A model generated the notes under the pieces. It saw only the letters and a program-made list of their open reading frames with translations, did not search any database and had not been told where the DNA came from. A stretch of DNA of 64,000 bases, from assembly GCA_017305135.1 (NCBI GenBank), contig JAFKNA010000010.1, positions 1 through 64,000 of the forward strand. Reading direction: 5' to 3'. Made by a program: the position numbers and the translations under genes. Shown piece by piece: positions 27,607 to 38,418 of this stretch; the stretch's first letter is position 1, and each line of letters opens with the position of its first letter. The DNA is from Lysobacterales bacterium. GTDB taxonomy: Bacteria > Pseudomonadota > Gammaproteobacteria > Xanthomonadales > Rhodanobacteraceae.

Positions 27607-28086
27607 ATGCTGTCGATTGTCGCAAACGTCGTTTATGTGCTGATCGCGATCTCCATGGTCGTCCTGATCCTCCTGCAGCGTGGCGCGGGCGCCAACGCGG
27701 GATCCGGCTTCGGAGGTGGCGCATCGGCGACCGTCTTTGGTGCGCGTGGCTCGGCGAATTTCCTGTCGCGCAGCACGGCGGTCCTTGCCGCTTTGTTCTT
27801 CCTGCTCAGCCTCGGCATGGGCATGTTCCTGGCTCGTTCCGGCGTGGATACGCGACCGGTGGATGACCTCGGCGTGATGTCGGGTGTCACCGCTCCGGCG
27901 CAGGAAACCCCGGCGCAACCGGCATCCACGGAGTCGACGGGTCGCACGATCCAGATCGGCGACGTGCCGCCGGCCGAGCCTGCGGCGGACAAGCCTGCGC
28001 CCACCGCGGCACCGGCGGCGACACCGGCCGATGCGGAGAAGCCCGCGGCGACGGCTCCGGAAAAGGACGGGAAGGACGGAAAGTAA
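27607..28086 (+). CDS. secG: Preprotein translocase subunit SecG
   Basis: A 159-residue SecG, part of the SecYEG channel. Two membrane helices (residues about 3-22 and 54-74) flank the conserved RGAGANAGSGFGGGASATVFGARG loop. The Ala/Pro/Glu-rich tail after residue 95 is longer than in E. coli SecG (110 residues), a common variation. It sits 11 bp after tpiA and immediately before tRNA-Leu, matching the secG-leuU arrangement of E. coli. Confidence 0.96.
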   Translation: MLSIVANVVYVLIAISMVVLILLQRGAGANAGSGFGGGASATVFGARGSANFLSRSTAVLAALFFLLSLGMGMFLARSGVDTRPVDDLGVMSGVTAPAQETPAQPASTESTGRTIQIGDVPPAEPAADKPAPTAAPAATPADAEKPAATAPEKDGKDGK

Positions 28087-28091
28087 CGCGT

Positions 28092-28176
28092 GCCCAGGTG
28101 GCGGAATTGGTAGACGCACTACCTTGAGGTGGTAGCGGGGCAACCCGTGGAGGTTCGAGTCCTCTCTTGGGCACCA
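28092..28176 (+). tRNA. tRNA-Leu (GAG)
   Basis: An 85-nt class II tRNA gene with encoded CCA. The acceptor GCCCAGG pairs with CTTGGGC, the anticodon arm is CTACC-TTGAGGT-GGTAG with anticodon GAG, a variable arm is present, and the T-loop is TTCGAGT. It reads CUC/CUU codons. Located between secG and nuoA, so it is probably processed from a longer transcript. Confidence 0.97.
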
Positions 28177-28187
28177 CCATGATCGGT

Positions 28188-28218
28188 CGGCGGCATCCGG
28201 ATCAGCCGGATGCCGCCG
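28188..28218 (+). promoter_or_regulatory. Strong hairpin between tRNA-Leu and nuoA
   Basis: A perfect 13-bp stem, CGGCGGCATCCGG (28188-28200) with its complement (28206-28218), and a 5-nt loop ATCAG, beginning 12 nt after the tRNA CCA. There is no T-run, so it is not an ordinary terminator. It would become the 5' end of the nuo mRNA if the tRNA is cut out. Confidence 0.6.
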
Positions 28219-28293
28219 GAAGATCTCCTTACCGTCGTCGCAGCGGCGCTGTCCGCCGCGACCGCTGATGCGCCAGCAGGCGCGGAGGTGCTT

Positions 28294-28640
28294 GTGCTGA
28301 CCGAGTATCTACCGGTCCTGTTGTTCATCGTGGTGGCCGCGATCGTCGGCATCGCGCTGATCGTCATCGGCAACCTGCTCGGGCCGCGCCGTCCCGAGCC
28401 CGAGAAATACTCCCCGTACGAATGCGGCTTCGAGGCCTTCGAAGACACCCGCATGCGCTTCGACGTGCGCTACTACCTGGTCGCGATCCTGTTCATCATC
28501 TTCGACCTGGAAATCGCCTTCGTCTTCCCGTGGGCGACGGTGTTCTCGAAGCTCGGCCTGCTGGGCCTGGTCGAGATGGCGATCTTCCTCGGCATGCTGG
28601 CCATCGGCTTCGTCTACGTGTGGAAGAAGGGAGCGCTGGA

Positions 28641-28650
<10 letters not shown>
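28294..28650 (+). CDS. nuoA: NADH-quinone oxidoreductase subunit A
   Basis: A 118-residue membrane subunit of complex I with three helices. The conserved [27 protein letters not shown] block, with the loop cysteine, is intact. I chose GTG at 28294 because GGAGG at 28284-28288 lies 5 nt upstream and the length then matches other NuoA. A longer frame from 28210 adds 28 residues without family likeness. First gene of the nuoA-N operon. Confidence 0.95.
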
Positions 28651-29195
<545 letters not shown>

Positions 29196-29197
29196 CC

Positions 29198-29968
29198 ATG
29201 AAGAGCATGACTGACAACAGCGTCGCCACCCATGGCGCAGACGAGGCGGCCGACGCGTTCGCGGCGGCCCTCGCGGCACGCTTCGGGGCGAAGCTCGGCC
29301 GGGCCGTCGCGGAACATGGCGAGGTCACCGCCGAGGTGCCGCCCGAGTGCTGGCTGGAGGTGATGGCGGCGCTCCGCGACGAGGCGGAGTTCCGCTTCGA
29401 GCAGCTCATCGACCTCTGTGGCGTCGACTATCTGTCCTTCGGCCAAGCCGAGTGGGACACCACCGACGTCACCGCCGAAGGCTTCTCGCGCGGCGTGGAA
29501 GGCGATGGGCCGGGTCGTTTCGCCTGGGCCAACCGGCCGCGCAACGTCGACATCCCGCACCGCTTCGCGGTCGTCGTGCACCTGCTCTCGCTCACGCACA
29601 ACCGGCGCCTGCGCCTGCGCGCCTATTGCGGCGACGACGAACTGCCGAGCCTGCCGACGCTGACCGCCCTGTGGCCGAGCGTCACCTGGTTCGAGCGCGA
29701 GGCCTTCGACCTCTTCGGCATCATCTTCGAAGGCCATCCGGACCTGCGCCGCATCCTTACCGACTACGGCTTCGTCGGCCATCCGTTCCGCAAGGACTTC
29801 CCGCTGATCGGCAACGTCGAGGTGCGCTACGACCCGGAGAAGCAGCGCGTCGTCTACGAGCCGGTCAGTTCGGTCGAGCCGCGCGTGCTGGTGCCGCGCA
29901 CCATCCGCGACGATTCGCGCTACGAGCAGGCCAGCATCGAACGCAAGCAGCTTGAGGACGGTCACTGA
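29198..29968 (+). CDS. nuoC: NADH-quinone oxidoreductase subunit C
   Basis: A 256-residue hydrophilic subunit of the 30-kDa family. Motifs: [13 protein letters not shown], the [29 protein letters not shown] signature and HPFRKDFPL. Starts two bases after nuoB. An alternative ATG nine bases downstream is possible. Separate from nuoD, unlike the fused E. coli NuoCD. Confidence 0.97.
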   Translation: MKSMTDNSVATHGADEAADAFAAALAARFGAKLGRAVAEHGEVTAEVPPECWLEVMAALRDEAEFRFEQLIDLCGVDYLSFGQAEWDTTDVTAEGFSRGVEGDGPGRFAWANRPRNVDIPHRFAVVVHLLSLTHNRRLRLRAYCGDDELPSLPTLTALWPSVTWFEREAFDLFGIIFEGHPDLRRILTDYGFVGHPFRKDFPLIGNVEVRYDPEKQRVVYEPVSSVEPRVLVPRTIRDDSRYEQASIERKQLEDGH

Positions 29969-29970
29969 CC

Positions 29971-31224
29971 ATGCCGGAGATCCGCAGCTACACGATGAAC
30001 TTCGGCCCGCAGCACCCGGCCGCGCACGGCGTGCTGCGCCTGGTGCTGGAGATGGACGGCGAGACGGTGCTGCGCGCCGATCCGCACATCGGCCTCCTGC
30101 ACCGCGCCACCGAGAAGCTGGCCGAGTCCAAGCCGTTCAACCAGACGATCGGCTACATGGATCGCCTGGACTACGTCTCGATGATGTGCAACGAGCACGC
30201 CTACGTGCGCGCCATCGAGAACCTGCTGGGTGTCGACGTGCCGGACCGCGCCTTGTGGATCCGCACCATGTTCGACGAGATCACGCGCATCCTGAACCAC
30301 CTGATGTGGATCGGCACGGCGGCGCTCGACCTCGGCGCGATGGCGGTGTTCCTGTACGCGTTCCGCGAGCGCGAGGAGCTGATGGACTGCTACGAGGCGG
30401 TCAGCGGCACGCGCATGCACGCGACCTACTACCGGCCGGGCGGCGTCTACCGCGACCTGCCGGAGCAGATGCCGAAGTACAGGGAATCGCCGTGGCACAA
30501 GGACAAGGACCTGGCGCGCATCAACAGTGCGCGCGAAGGTTCGCTGCTCGAATTCATCGAGTATTTCACGGAGATCTTCCCGAAGCGCATCGACGAGTAC
30601 GAAGAACTCCTCACCGGCAACCGCATCTGGAAGCAGCGTACCGTCGACATCGGCGTGGTCAGCCCGGAGCAGGCGCTGGCCTGGGGCATGTCCGGGCCGA
30701 TGCTGCGCGCCTCGGGCATCGAGTGGGACCTGCGCAAGAAGCAGCCCTACGCGAAATATGCCGAGGTCGATTTCGACATCGCGGTCGGCACCGCCGGCGA
30801 CTGCTACGACCGTTACCTGGTGCGCGTCGAGGAGATGCGCCAGGCCAACCGCATCGTCAGGCAGTGCGTGGACTGGCTGAAGGCGAATCCCGGTCCGGTG
30901 ATGGCGCGCAACTACAAGGTGGCGCCGCCCTCGCGCGAGGAAATGAAGAACAGCATGGAAGCGCTGATCCACCACTTCAAGCTGTTCTCGGAAGGCTATT
31001 GCGTGCCGGCAGGGGAGACCTACGCGGCGGTCGAGGCGCCCAAGGGCGAGTTCGGCTGCTACCTCATTTCCGATGGCGCCAACAAGCCGTTCCGCCTCAA
31101 GTGCCGTGCGCCGAGTTTCGTGCACCTGTCCTCGATGGACGAGATCGTGCGCGGCCACATGCTGGCCGACGTGGTGGCCATGATCAGCACCTACGACGTG
31201 GTGTTCGGAGAGGTGGATCGATGA
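29971..31224 (+). CDS. nuoD: NADH-quinone oxidoreductase subunit D
   Basis: A 417-residue 49-kDa-type subunit lining the quinone pocket. It starts with [21 protein letters not shown]. The signature [14 protein letters not shown] and the conserved His and Tyr region YMDRLDY are present. Starts two bases after nuoC. Followed by a heptad inverted repeat before nuoE. Confidence 0.98.
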   Translation: MPEIRSYTMNFGPQHPAAHGVLRLVLEMDGETVLRADPHIGLLHRATEKLAESKPFNQTIGYMDRLDYVSMMCNEHAYVRAIENLLGVDVPDRALWIRTMFDEITRILNHLMWIGTAALDLGAMAVFLYAFREREELMDCYEAVSGTRMHATYYRPGGVYRDLPEQMPKYRESPWHKDKDLARINSAREGSLLEFIEYFTEIFPKRIDEYEELLTGNRIWKQRTVDIGVVSPEQALAWGMSGPMLRASGIEWDLRKKQPYAKYAEVDFDIAVGTAGDCYDRYLVRVEEMRQANRIVRQCVDWLKANPGPVMARNYKVAPPSREEMKNSMEALIHHFKLFSEGYCVPAGETYAAVEAPKGEFGCYLISDGANKPFRLKCRAPSFVHLSSMDEIVRGHMLADVVAMISTYDVVFGEVDR

Positions 31225-31229
31225 TGGGG

Positions 31230-31374
31230 CCGGGAATCGGGAATCGGGAGTGGGGAATCGTCAGAGCACGCGGATTGGCAGCTCTTGCGCGGCGGCCCGG
31301 CAGTTTCCGTTTTCCGTTCGCCAGTACCAACTCCCGGCTTTTCCCATTCCCGATTCCCGATTCCCGATTCCCGG
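31230..31374. repeat. Heptad-array inverted repeat, nuoD-nuoE
   Basis: The left arm 31230-31260 carries GGGAATC heptads (CCGGGAATCGGGAATCGGG...). The right arm 31341-31374 is TTCCCATTCC followed by CGATTCC heptads and ends CCCGG, eleven bases before the nuoE ATG. The heptad is GGGAATC rather than the GGGATTC of other copies. Confidence 0.85.
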
Positions 31375-31384
31375 CGCGTCCGAC

Positions 31385-31912
31385 ATGAAAGCAACCGGAA
31401 CATACGAAGCCATCCGCGACGTGGATCCCCTCGAGGTCCTGAGCGATCAGACGCGCCAGCACATCGACCACTGGGTCGGCAAGTTCCCGCCCGACCGCAA
31501 GCGCTCGGCGTTGATCCAGGGGCTGTGGGCGGCGCAGGAGCAGAACGGCGGCTACCTCACCGACGCCCTCATCATGGCGGTGACGCGCTACCTCGACTTG
31601 CCGCAGGTGTGGGGCTACGAGATCGCCAGCTTCTACTCGATGTTCGAGACGCGGCCGGTCGGTCGCCACAACGTGGCCATCTGCACCAACATCTCCTGCT
31701 GGCTGAATGGCGCCGACCGCATCGTGCGCCACTGCGAGGAGAAGTTCGGCATCGCGCTTGGCGAGAGCACGGCCGACGGGCGCATCTACCTCAAGAAGGA
31801 AGAGGAATGCGTGGCGGCCTGCTGCGGCGCGCCGGTGATGATCGTCGACGGTCACTACCACGAGAACCTGACGACCGAGAAGGTCGACCGGATCCTGGAC
31901 GAGCTGAAATGA
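31385..31912 (+). CDS. nuoE: NADH-quinone oxidoreductase subunit E
   Basis: A 175-residue 24-kDa-type subunit with [2Fe-2S] cluster N1a. Ligands: CTNISC (Cx4C) and [11 protein letters not shown] (Cx3C). The ATG at 31385 begins [19 protein letters not shown]; earlier in-frame sequence is repeat-derived ([14 protein letters not shown]). The stop overlaps the nuoF start. Confidence 0.96.
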   Translation: MKATGTYEAIRDVDPLEVLSDQTRQHIDHWVGKFPPDRKRSALIQGLWAAQEQNGGYLTDALIMAVTRYLDLPQVWGYEIASFYSMFETRPVGRHNVAICTNISCWLNGADRIVRHCEEKFGIALGESTADGRIYLKKEEECVAACCGAPVMIVDGHYHENLTTEKVDRILDELK

Positions 31913-33234
31913 ACCCCGCACCCAAGGACCACCAGGCCGTCTACACCACGCTGCAGTTCGAGCAGCCGTGGACGATGGAGAACTACCTCAAGATCGACGG
32001 CTGGAAGGCGTGGAAGAAGATCCTCGCCGAGAAGCCCGACCCGGCCACGATCATCGACGAGCTCAAGAAGAGCGCGCTGCGCGGCCGCGGTGGCGCCGGC
32101 TTCCCGACCGGGCTCAAGTGGTCGTTCATGCCGCGCACGGCACCGGGGCAGAAGTACATCCTGTGCAACTCCGACGAGTCGGAGCCCGGCACCTGCAAGG
32201 ACCGCGACATCCTGCGCTTCAACCCGCATGCGGTGCTGGAAGGCATCGCCATCGCCTGCTACGCGACCGGTTCCACCGTCGCCTACAACTACCTGCGCGG
32301 CGAGTTCCACCACGAGCCCTTCGAGCACATCGAACTGGCCCTCAAGGACGCCTACGCGGCGGGCCTGCTCGGCAGGGACATCCAGGGCTCGGGCATCGAC
32401 GTCGACATCCACAACGCGCTCGGCGCGGGCGCCTACATCTGCGGCGAGGAAACCGCGCTGATGGAGTCGCTGGAAGGCAAGAAGGGCCAACCGCGCTACA
32501 AGCCGCCGTTCCCGGCCAACTTCGGCCTGTACGGCCGGCCGACCACCATCAACAACACCGAGACCTACGCCTCGGTGCCGGCGATCCTCAACCGCGGCGC
32601 GGACTGGTTCCTCAACGTCGGCAAGCCCAACAACGGCGGTCCCAAGATCTTCTCGGTCTCCGGCCACGTCAACCGGCCCGGCAACTACGAGATCCCGCTC
32701 GGCACGCCGTTCGCGGAGCTGCTGGAAATGGCCGGTGGCGTGCGCAACGGCCACAGGCTGAAAGCCGTGATCCCGGGCGGCTCCTCGATGCCGGTACTGC
32801 CGGGCGCGACCATGATGGAACTCACCATGGACTACGACGCGCTGCAGAAGGCCGGTTCGGGCCTCGGCTCCGGCGCCGTCATCGTCATGGACGAGACCAC
32901 CTGCATGGTGCGCGCCTGCCAGCGCATCAGCCGCTTCTACTACAAGGAAAGCTGCGGCCAGTGCACGCCCTGCCGCGAGGGCACCGGCTGGATGTACCGC
33001 ATGCTGACCCGCATCGTCGAAGGCGGCGCGCGCCTGGAGGACATCGAGATCCTGCGCCAAGCCGCCGGCCAGATCGAGGGCCACACCATCTGCGCCTTCG
33101 GCGAAGCCGCCGCCTGGCCGGTGCAGGGCATGCTCCGCCACTACTGGGACGAGTTCGAATACTTCGTGAAGAACGGCCGCTCGGTGGTCGACACCTCGCC
33201 CGTGGTCAACGCGCCGCCGGAGGTTGTGGGATGA
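31909..33234 (+). CDS. nuoF: NADH-quinone oxidoreductase subunit F
   Basis: A 441-residue subunit that binds NADH and FMN. Motifs: [13 protein letters not shown] (NADH/FMN loop), [24 protein letters not shown], and the [4Fe-4S] N3 ligands [12 protein letters not shown] with a later conserved Cys. The ATGA overlap with nuoE makes them translationally coupled. Confidence 0.98.
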   Translation: MNPAPKDHQAVYTTLQFEQPWTMENYLKIDGWKAWKKILAEKPDPATIIDELKKSALRGRGGAGFPTGLKWSFMPRTAPGQKYILCNSDESEPGTCKDRDILRFNPHAVLEGIAIACYATGSTVAYNYLRGEFHHEPFEHIELALKDAYAAGLLGRDIQGSGIDVDIHNALGAGAYICGEETALMESLEGKKGQPRYKPPFPANFGLYGRPTTINNTETYASVPAILNRGADWFLNVGKPNNGGPKIFSVSGHVNRPGNYEIPLGTPFAELLEMAGGVRNGHRLKAVIPGGSSMPVLPGATMMELTMDYDALQKAGSGLGSGAVIVMDETTCMVRACQRISRFYYKESCGQCTPCREGTGWMYRMLTRIVEGGARLEDIEILRQAAGQIEGHTICAFGEAAAWPVQGMLRHYWDEFEYFVKNGRSVVDTSPVVNAPPEVVG

Positions 33235-33308
33235 GCCCGCTTGCTTCCTCTCCGAAGTGGAAGAAGTGGAATTTCACGACTGCTGTCCGCAGCCGTGACC
33301 CGCTGTTC

Positions 33309-33339
33309 CGAATCACGAATCACCAATCACCAATCCCGG
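33309..33339. repeat. Single heptad array before nuoG (right arm only)
   Basis: CGAATCACGAATCACCAATC and following heptads, ending AATCCCGG, 10 nt before the nuoG ATG. It matches the right arm of the other elements. No left arm is recognisable after the nuoF stop at 33234. Confidence 0.75.
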
Positions 33340-33349
33340 CCCCCAACCC

Positions 33350-35746
33350 ATGAGCGCGCAACCCGTCAATCCGGCCGTGCCGCCGGACCACGTCAGCATC
33401 GAGATCGACGGCAAGACGCTGGTCGTGCCCAAGGGCACCAGCGTGATCCAGGCCGCCGACCGCGCCGGCATCGTGATCCCGCGCTTCTGCTACCACGAGA
33501 AGCTGCCGGTGGCCGCGAACTGCCGCATGTGCATGGTCGAGGTGGAGATGGGCGGCAAGCCGATGCCCAAGCCCCAGCCGGCCTGCGCGACGCCGGTTGC
33601 CGACGGCATGAAGGTGGCCACGCAGTCCGGCAAGGCGCTGTCGGCGCAGCGCAATGCGATGGAGTTCCTGCTCATCAACCATCCGCTCGACTGCCCGATC
33701 TGCGACCAGGGCGGCGAGTGCGAGCTGCAGGATCTCTCGCTCGGCTTCGGCCGCTCGGTGTCGCGTTTCGCCGAGCGCAAGCGCGTGATCGCCGACGAGG
33801 ATCTCGGCCCGCTGGTCGAGACCGAGATGACCCGCTGCATCCACTGCACGCGCTGCGTGCGCGTGATGAGCGAGGTCGCCGGCACCTATGAGCTGGGCGG
33901 CATGGATCGCGGCGAGCGCCTGCAGATCGGCACCTGGGTCGGCAAGCCGCTGATGAGCGAGCTGTCCGGCAACGTCATCGACGTGTGCCCGGTCGGCGCC
34001 CTCACCGACAAGCCGTTCCGCTTCCGTGCGCGGCCCTGGGAGCTGATCGCGCGCGAGTCGATCGGCTACCACGATGCGCTCGGCTCCAACCTCTGGCTGC
34101 ACACGCGCCGCGGCGAGGTGCTGCGCACCGTGCCGCGCGACCATGAAGCCATCAACGAATGCTGGCTGTCGGACCGCGACCGCTACAGCCGCGAGGGACT
34201 GCGCCACGCCGACCGCATCGCGCATCCGCGCGTCAGGCGCGATGGTGCCTGGGTGGAGGTGGACTGGAACGAGGCGATCCGCGTCGCCGCCGAGGCGCTG
34301 CGGGCGTCGCCCCAGGGTGAGCTCGGCGCGCTGGTGCACCCGGCCACCACCAACGAGGAAGGCCATCTCCTCGCCAGGCTGGTACGCGCGCTCGGCAGCG
34401 GCCATGTCGACCATCGCCTGCGCGCGCTGGATTCGGGCGGCAACCGCGACGTGCCGGTGTTCGGCATGCCGGTGGCCGCGGTGGAGAAGGCCGACGTCAT
34501 CGTGCTGGTCGGCTGCAACCCGCGCCACGAGATGCCGCTGCTGGGTGCGCGCATCCGCAAGGCGGCCCGGCAGGGCGCCCGCATCCACGTCATCAACCCG
34601 ATCGATTTCGACTTCGATTTCGGCTTCGCGCCGACCGGCAAGCACATCGTCGCGCCCGGTGAATTCGAAGAGGCCATGGACGCCGCCGTGCGCGGCGCGG
34701 GCGAGGGCGCGGGCGATTTCGAACGCACGCTGGTCGCCGATCTTTCCGCGGCGGCAGCGGGCGTGGTCATCTTCGGCGAGGCCGCGCAGATGCATCCGCA
34801 CGCGAGCCGGCTTCGCGCCGCCGCGCGCGAGCTGGCGCGGATGACGCAGAGCGCCTGCAACGAGATTCCGCTGGGGGCCAATTCCATTGGCCTGGCGCGC
34901 GTCGGCGCGGTGCCGGATGCCGGCGCCCGCGACGTGGCCGGCATGCTGGCCGAGGCGCCGGCGACCGCCATCCTGTACGGCTGCGAGCCGCCGCAGGACT
35001 TCGCCGACGGGCGCGCCGCGCTCGACGCGCTCGGCAAGGCCGGGCAGGTGATCGCCTTCGCGTCCTTCACCAGCCTCGCGCTGGAGCAGGTGGCCAGCGT
35101 GATCCTGCCGATCGCCCTTTTGCCGGAGATGGAAGGCACCCTGGTCAACGTCGACGGCATCGTGCAGTACGTCGCGCCGGGCGTGCGTCCGCCGGGCGAG
35201 GCGCGCCCCGGCTGGCGCGTGCTGCGCGCGCTGGGCGCCGCACTGGCGCTGGACGGTTTCGAGTTCATCGAACTGGCCGAACTGCACGCCGCCATGGGCG
35301 AGGATGCCCGGCCGCAGCGCGGCGAGCAGCCGCCCGAGCGACCGCTTGGCCCGCTGGAACCCCGCTTCGCAACGGCGCTGCCGCAGAACCTGCGCCTCAT
35401 CCCGACCGCGGGTCGGATGCTGCCGCTGCCGCCCCATGCCGTCGCCGCCAGCGGCCCGCTGCGGCGCATCGCCACCACCAACACCTACGGCGCCGACGCC
35501 GTATTGCGGCGCGCGGCGCCGCTGCAGGCCCACCCCCTGGCGGGCCCGCCAGCGCTCACGCTGAACCCGGATGACGCGGCGGCGCTCGGCTTCGCCGAGG
35601 GCATGCCGGCGCGCGTCGACGGGGTGGAACTGCCCGTCGCGGTGTCCCCGCGCGTGCCGCGGGGCGGCGCCTGGATCGAAGCGGGCCACCTCGCCACGGC
35701 CACGCTGCCGCCGGGCGGCGCCGTCCTCGACATCACGAAGGCCTGA
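33350..35746 (+). CDS. nuoG: NADH-quinone oxidoreductase subunit G
   Basis: A 798-residue subunit, the longest of the peripheral arm. N-terminal [2Fe-2S] ligands: [16 protein letters not shown] and PACATPV. Next come the HxxCxxCxxxxxC motif [14 protein letters not shown] and the [4Fe-4S] set CIHCTRCVR with [10 protein letters not shown]. The remainder is a molybdopterin-oxidoreductase-like domain that is structural. It is shorter than E. coli NuoG (about 900) and lies within the normal range for other proteobacteria. The start follows a heptad array. Confidence 0.97.
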   Translation: MSAQPVNPAVPPDHVSIEIDGKTLVVPKGTSVIQAADRAGIVIPRFCYHEKLPVAANCRMCMVEVEMGGKPMPKPQPACATPVADGMKVATQSGKALSAQRNAMEFLLINHPLDCPICDQGGECELQDLSLGFGRSVSRFAERKRVIADEDLGPLVETEMTRCIHCTRCVRVMSEVAGTYELGGMDRGERLQIGTWVGKPLMSELSGNVIDVCPVGALTDKPFRFRARPWELIARESIGYHDALGSNLWLHTRRGEVLRTVPRDHEAINECWLSDRDRYSREGLRHADRIAHPRVRRDGAWVEVDWNEAIRVAAEALRASPQGELGALVHPATTNEEGHLLARLVRALGSGHVDHRLRALDSGGNRDVPVFGMPVAAVEKADVIVLVGCNPRHEMPLLGARIRKAARQGARIHVINPIDFDFDFGFAPTGKHIVAPGEFEEAMDAAVRGAGEGAGDFERTLVADLSAAAAGVVIFGEAAQMHPHASRLRAAARELARMTQSACNEIPLGANSIGLARVGAVPDAGARDVAGMLAEAPATAILYGCEPPQDFADGRAALDALGKAGQVIAFASFTSLALEQVASVILPIALLPEMEGTLVNVDGIVQYVAPGVRPPGEARPGWRVLRALGAALALDGFEFIELAELHAAMGEDARPQRGEQPPERPLGPLEPRFATALPQNLRLIPTAGRMLPLPPHAVAASGPLRRIATTNTYGADAVLRRAAPLQAHPLAGPPALTLNPDDAAALGFAEGMPARVDGVELPVAVSPRVPRGGAWIEAGHLATATLPPGGAVLDITKA

Positions 35747-35754
35747 TCGACGAC

Positions 35755-36804
35755 ATGACTGCTCTCGCTTCCGCCTACGAGTGGTTCATCACCACCTTCC
35801 CGACGCTGTCGATGGCAATCGGGTTGCTGCTGTTCCCGCTGCTGCCGCTGATCATCGGCGTGGCCATGTACGTGTACTGGGAACGCAAGGTGATCGGCTG
35901 GATGCACGTGCGCATCGGGCCGAACCAGATCGGGCCGCTCGGGCTGCTGCAGACCTTTGCCGACGTCTTCAAGCTGCTGCTGAAGGAAGTCATCTACCCC
36001 TTCCAGGCCAACAAGCCGCTGTTCCTGCTGGCGCCGCTGTGGGCGCTGGTGCCGGCGTTCGCCGCCTGGGCGGTGGTGCCGATCGGCAGCCACGTGGCGT
36101 GGTCGGATGCCAATGCCGGGCTCCTGTTCCTGCTCGCCATGACCTCGATGGGCGTCTACGGCATCATCATCGCCGGCTGGGCCTCGAACTCGCGCTACGC
36201 GATGCTCGGCGCGATGCGCTCGGCGGCGCAGATCATCAGCTACGAGATCGCGATGGGCTTCGCCCTGGTCAGCGTGCTGGTGCTGGCGGGCAGCCTGAAC
36301 CTTTCCGACATCGTCAACGCGCAGGCCGGTGGCAAGGGCCTGCTCGACTGGTTCTGGCTGCCGCTGCTGCCGATGTTCGTGATCTATTTCGTCTCCGGCC
36401 TGGCCGAAACCAACCGCCTGCCGTTCGACATGGCCGAAGGCGAGTCGGAGATCGTCGCCGGCTTCCACGTCGAGTATTCGGGGGCGCCGTTCGCGGTGTT
36501 CTTCCTCACCGAATACGCGAACATGATCCTGATCTCCTTCCTCGCCCCGCTGCTGTTCCTGGGCGGCTGGCTGTCGCCGTTCCCGGCCTCCTGGGGAGCG
36601 CTCGGCGCGCCGGGCTGGTGGTGGTTCGTGGCCAAGGCGTTCTTCTTCGCCACCGCCTTCATCTGGCTGCGCGCGACCTTCCCGCGCTACCGCTACGACC
36701 AGATCATGCGGCTCGGCTGGAAGGTCTTCATCCCCATCACGATCGTGTGGGTGTTCGTCGCCGGGTGCATGAAGTACTTCGGCTGGGTCACGGTGGGCGC
36801 CTGA
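35755..36804 (+). CDS. nuoH: NADH-quinone oxidoreductase subunit H
   Basis: A 349-residue membrane subunit linking the quinone site to the proton-pumping arm. Motifs: [22 protein letters not shown] and the signature [21 protein letters not shown]. About eight to nine helices. Starts eight bases after nuoG. Confidence 0.98.
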   Translation: MTALASAYEWFITTFPTLSMAIGLLLFPLLPLIIGVAMYVYWERKVIGWMHVRIGPNQIGPLGLLQTFADVFKLLLKEVIYPFQANKPLFLLAPLWALVPAFAAWAVVPIGSHVAWSDANAGLLFLLAMTSMGVYGIIIAGWASNSRYAMLGAMRSAAQIISYEIAMGFALVSVLVLAGSLNLSDIVNAQAGGKGLLDWFWLPLLPMFVIYFVSGLAETNRLPFDMAEGESEIVAGFHVEYSGAPFAVFFLTEYANMILISFLAPLLFLGGWLSPFPASWGALGAPGWWWFVAKAFFFATAFIWLRATFPRYRYDQIMRLGWKVFIPITIVWVFVAGCMKYFGWVTVGA

Positions 36805-36814
36805 GGCCGATGCA

Positions 36815-37303
36815 ATGAGTCGAGTCGTTTCCTACTTCAAGAGCCTGCTGCTGCTGGAGCTGTGGGCGGGCCTCGGCGTGACGCTGCGCTACCTGTGGGC
36901 GCCCAAGTACACGGTGCGCTTCCCGATGGAGCACATCCCGCGCTCACCGCGTTTCCGCGGCCTGCACGCGCTGCGCCGCTATCCCAACGGCGAGGAACGC
37001 TGCATCGCCTGCAAGCTGTGCGAGGCGGTGTGCCCGGCGCTGGCGATCACCATCGATTCGCACCGGCGCGAGGACGACACCCGCCGCACCACGCGCTACG
37101 AGATCGACCTGTTCAAGTGCATCTACTGCGGTTTCTGCGAGGAAAGCTGCCCGGTGGACTCGATCGTGCTCACCGACATCCTCGAGTACCACATGGAAAA
37201 GCGCGGCGAGAACATCCTCACCAAGCCGCAACTGCTGGCCATCGGCGACCGCTTCGAAAAGGACATCGCCGCCGCGCGCACCGAGGATGCGCCCTACCGC
37301 TGA
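36815..37303 (+). CDS. nuoI: NADH-quinone oxidoreductase subunit I
   Basis: A 162-residue ferredoxin-like subunit with clusters N6a and N6b. Two CxxCxxCxxxCP motifs: [12 protein letters not shown] and [12 protein letters not shown]. The family segment [18 protein letters not shown] precedes them. Starts ten bases after nuoH. Confidence 0.98.
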   Translation: MSRVVSYFKSLLLLELWAGLGVTLRYLWAPKYTVRFPMEHIPRSPRFRGLHALRRYPNGEERCIACKLCEAVCPALAITIDSHRREDDTRRTTRYEIDLFKCIYCGFCEESCPVDSIVLTDILEYHMEKRGENILTKPQLLAIGDRFEKDIAAARTEDAPYR

Positions 37304-37366
37304 CCCACCCGTGCCAGGAGTGCTGCCGCCGCGCGGCCTCGATCCCGATCTGGAACCGCATATCGC

Positions 37367-38014
37367 ATGAGCGTCCAACTGTTCTTCTTCTACACTTTCG
37401 CGGTCATCACGCTGGGCGCCGCCGCGGCCGTGGTGTCGGTGCGCAACCCGGTGCACGCGGCGCTGTTCCTGGTGCTGACGTTCTTCTCCACCGCCTGCAC
37501 CTGGCTGCTCGCCGATGCCGAGTTCCTGGCCGTGGCGCTGGTGCTGGTCTACGTCGGCGCGGTGATGGTGCTGTTCCTGTTCGTGGTGATGATGCTCGAC
37601 ATCGATATCGCGCCGCTTCGCGAAGGCTTCGTGCGTGCGCTGCCGGTCGGCCTCATCGTCGCCGTCATCATGCTGGTGGAGATGCTGAGCCTGATCGGAG
37701 TGCGCTCGATGGAGGCCGTGCAGTCGGTCGATCCGGCGCTCGCCGCCGGCATGTCCAACACCGAATGGCTGGCGATGACCCTGTTCAGCCGCTTCCTGCT
37801 GCCCTTCGAGGTCGCGGCCCTGATCCTCACCGTCGCCATCATCGCCGCCATCCCGCTGGCACTGCGCCCGCGCCTCGGCGTGAAGTCGCAGAGCGTGCCG
37901 CGGCAGGTCAACGTCGATCCGCGCCAGCGCCTGCGCATCGTGAAGATGCGGAGCGAGGCGCCGGTCCGCGGCCAGAGCACCGAAGCCAAACTCGGGGAGG
38001 GCCTTGAGCCATGA
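37367..38014 (+). CDS. nuoJ: NADH-quinone oxidoreductase subunit J
   Basis: A 215-residue membrane subunit with five helices. The family core [48 protein letters not shown] (residues about 31-78) is intact. It has a longer basic C-terminal tail than the E. coli protein. The last four bases overlap nuoK. Confidence 0.96.
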   Translation: MSVQLFFFYTFAVITLGAAAAVVSVRNPVHAALFLVLTFFSTACTWLLADAEFLAVALVLVYVGAVMVLFLFVVMMLDIDIAPLREGFVRALPVGLIVAVIMLVEMLSLIGVRSMEAVQSVDPALAAGMSNTEWLAMTLFSRFLLPFEVAALILTVAIIAAIPLALRPRLGVKSQSVPRQVNVDPRQRLRIVKMRSEAPVRGQSTEAKLGEGLEP

Positions 38015-38316
38015 TCACCCTCGCGCATTACCTGACCTTCAGCGCGGTGCTGCTTTGCATCGCCGTGGCCGGCATCTTCATCAACCGCAAGAACGTGATC
38101 GTGCTGCTGATGGCGCTGGAACTCCTGCTGCTCGCCGTCAACACCAACTTCATTGCCTTCTCGCGCTTCCTCGGCAATCCCGACGGGCAGGTGTTCGTGT
38201 TCTTCATCCTTGCGGTGGCGGCGGCGGAGGCGGCGATCGGGCTTGCCATCCTGCTGGTGCTGTTCCGCAACCGGGCGACGATCAACGTGGGCGAGATCGA
38301 CAGCCTGAAGGGATAG
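38011..38316 (+). CDS. nuoK: NADH-quinone oxidoreductase subunit K
   Basis: A 101-residue membrane subunit of three helices with the two buried glutamates ([15 protein letters not shown] and [12 protein letters not shown]). The length is normal. ATGA overlap with nuoJ. Confidence 0.98.
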   Translation: MITLAHYLTFSAVLLCIAVAGIFINRKNVIVLLMALELLLLAVNTNFIAFSRFLGNPDGQVFVFFILAVAAAEAAIGLAILLVLFRNRATINVGEIDSLKG

Positions 38317-38418
38317 GCGGGCTGCGCGCGGGGCGCGCGCCGGCCGCACGCGGTTCCGCATGGATGCCGGAACCGTCATCGCACGCCAGGAATGGCCGCT
38401 TTCCAGGAAAGGTGGTTT

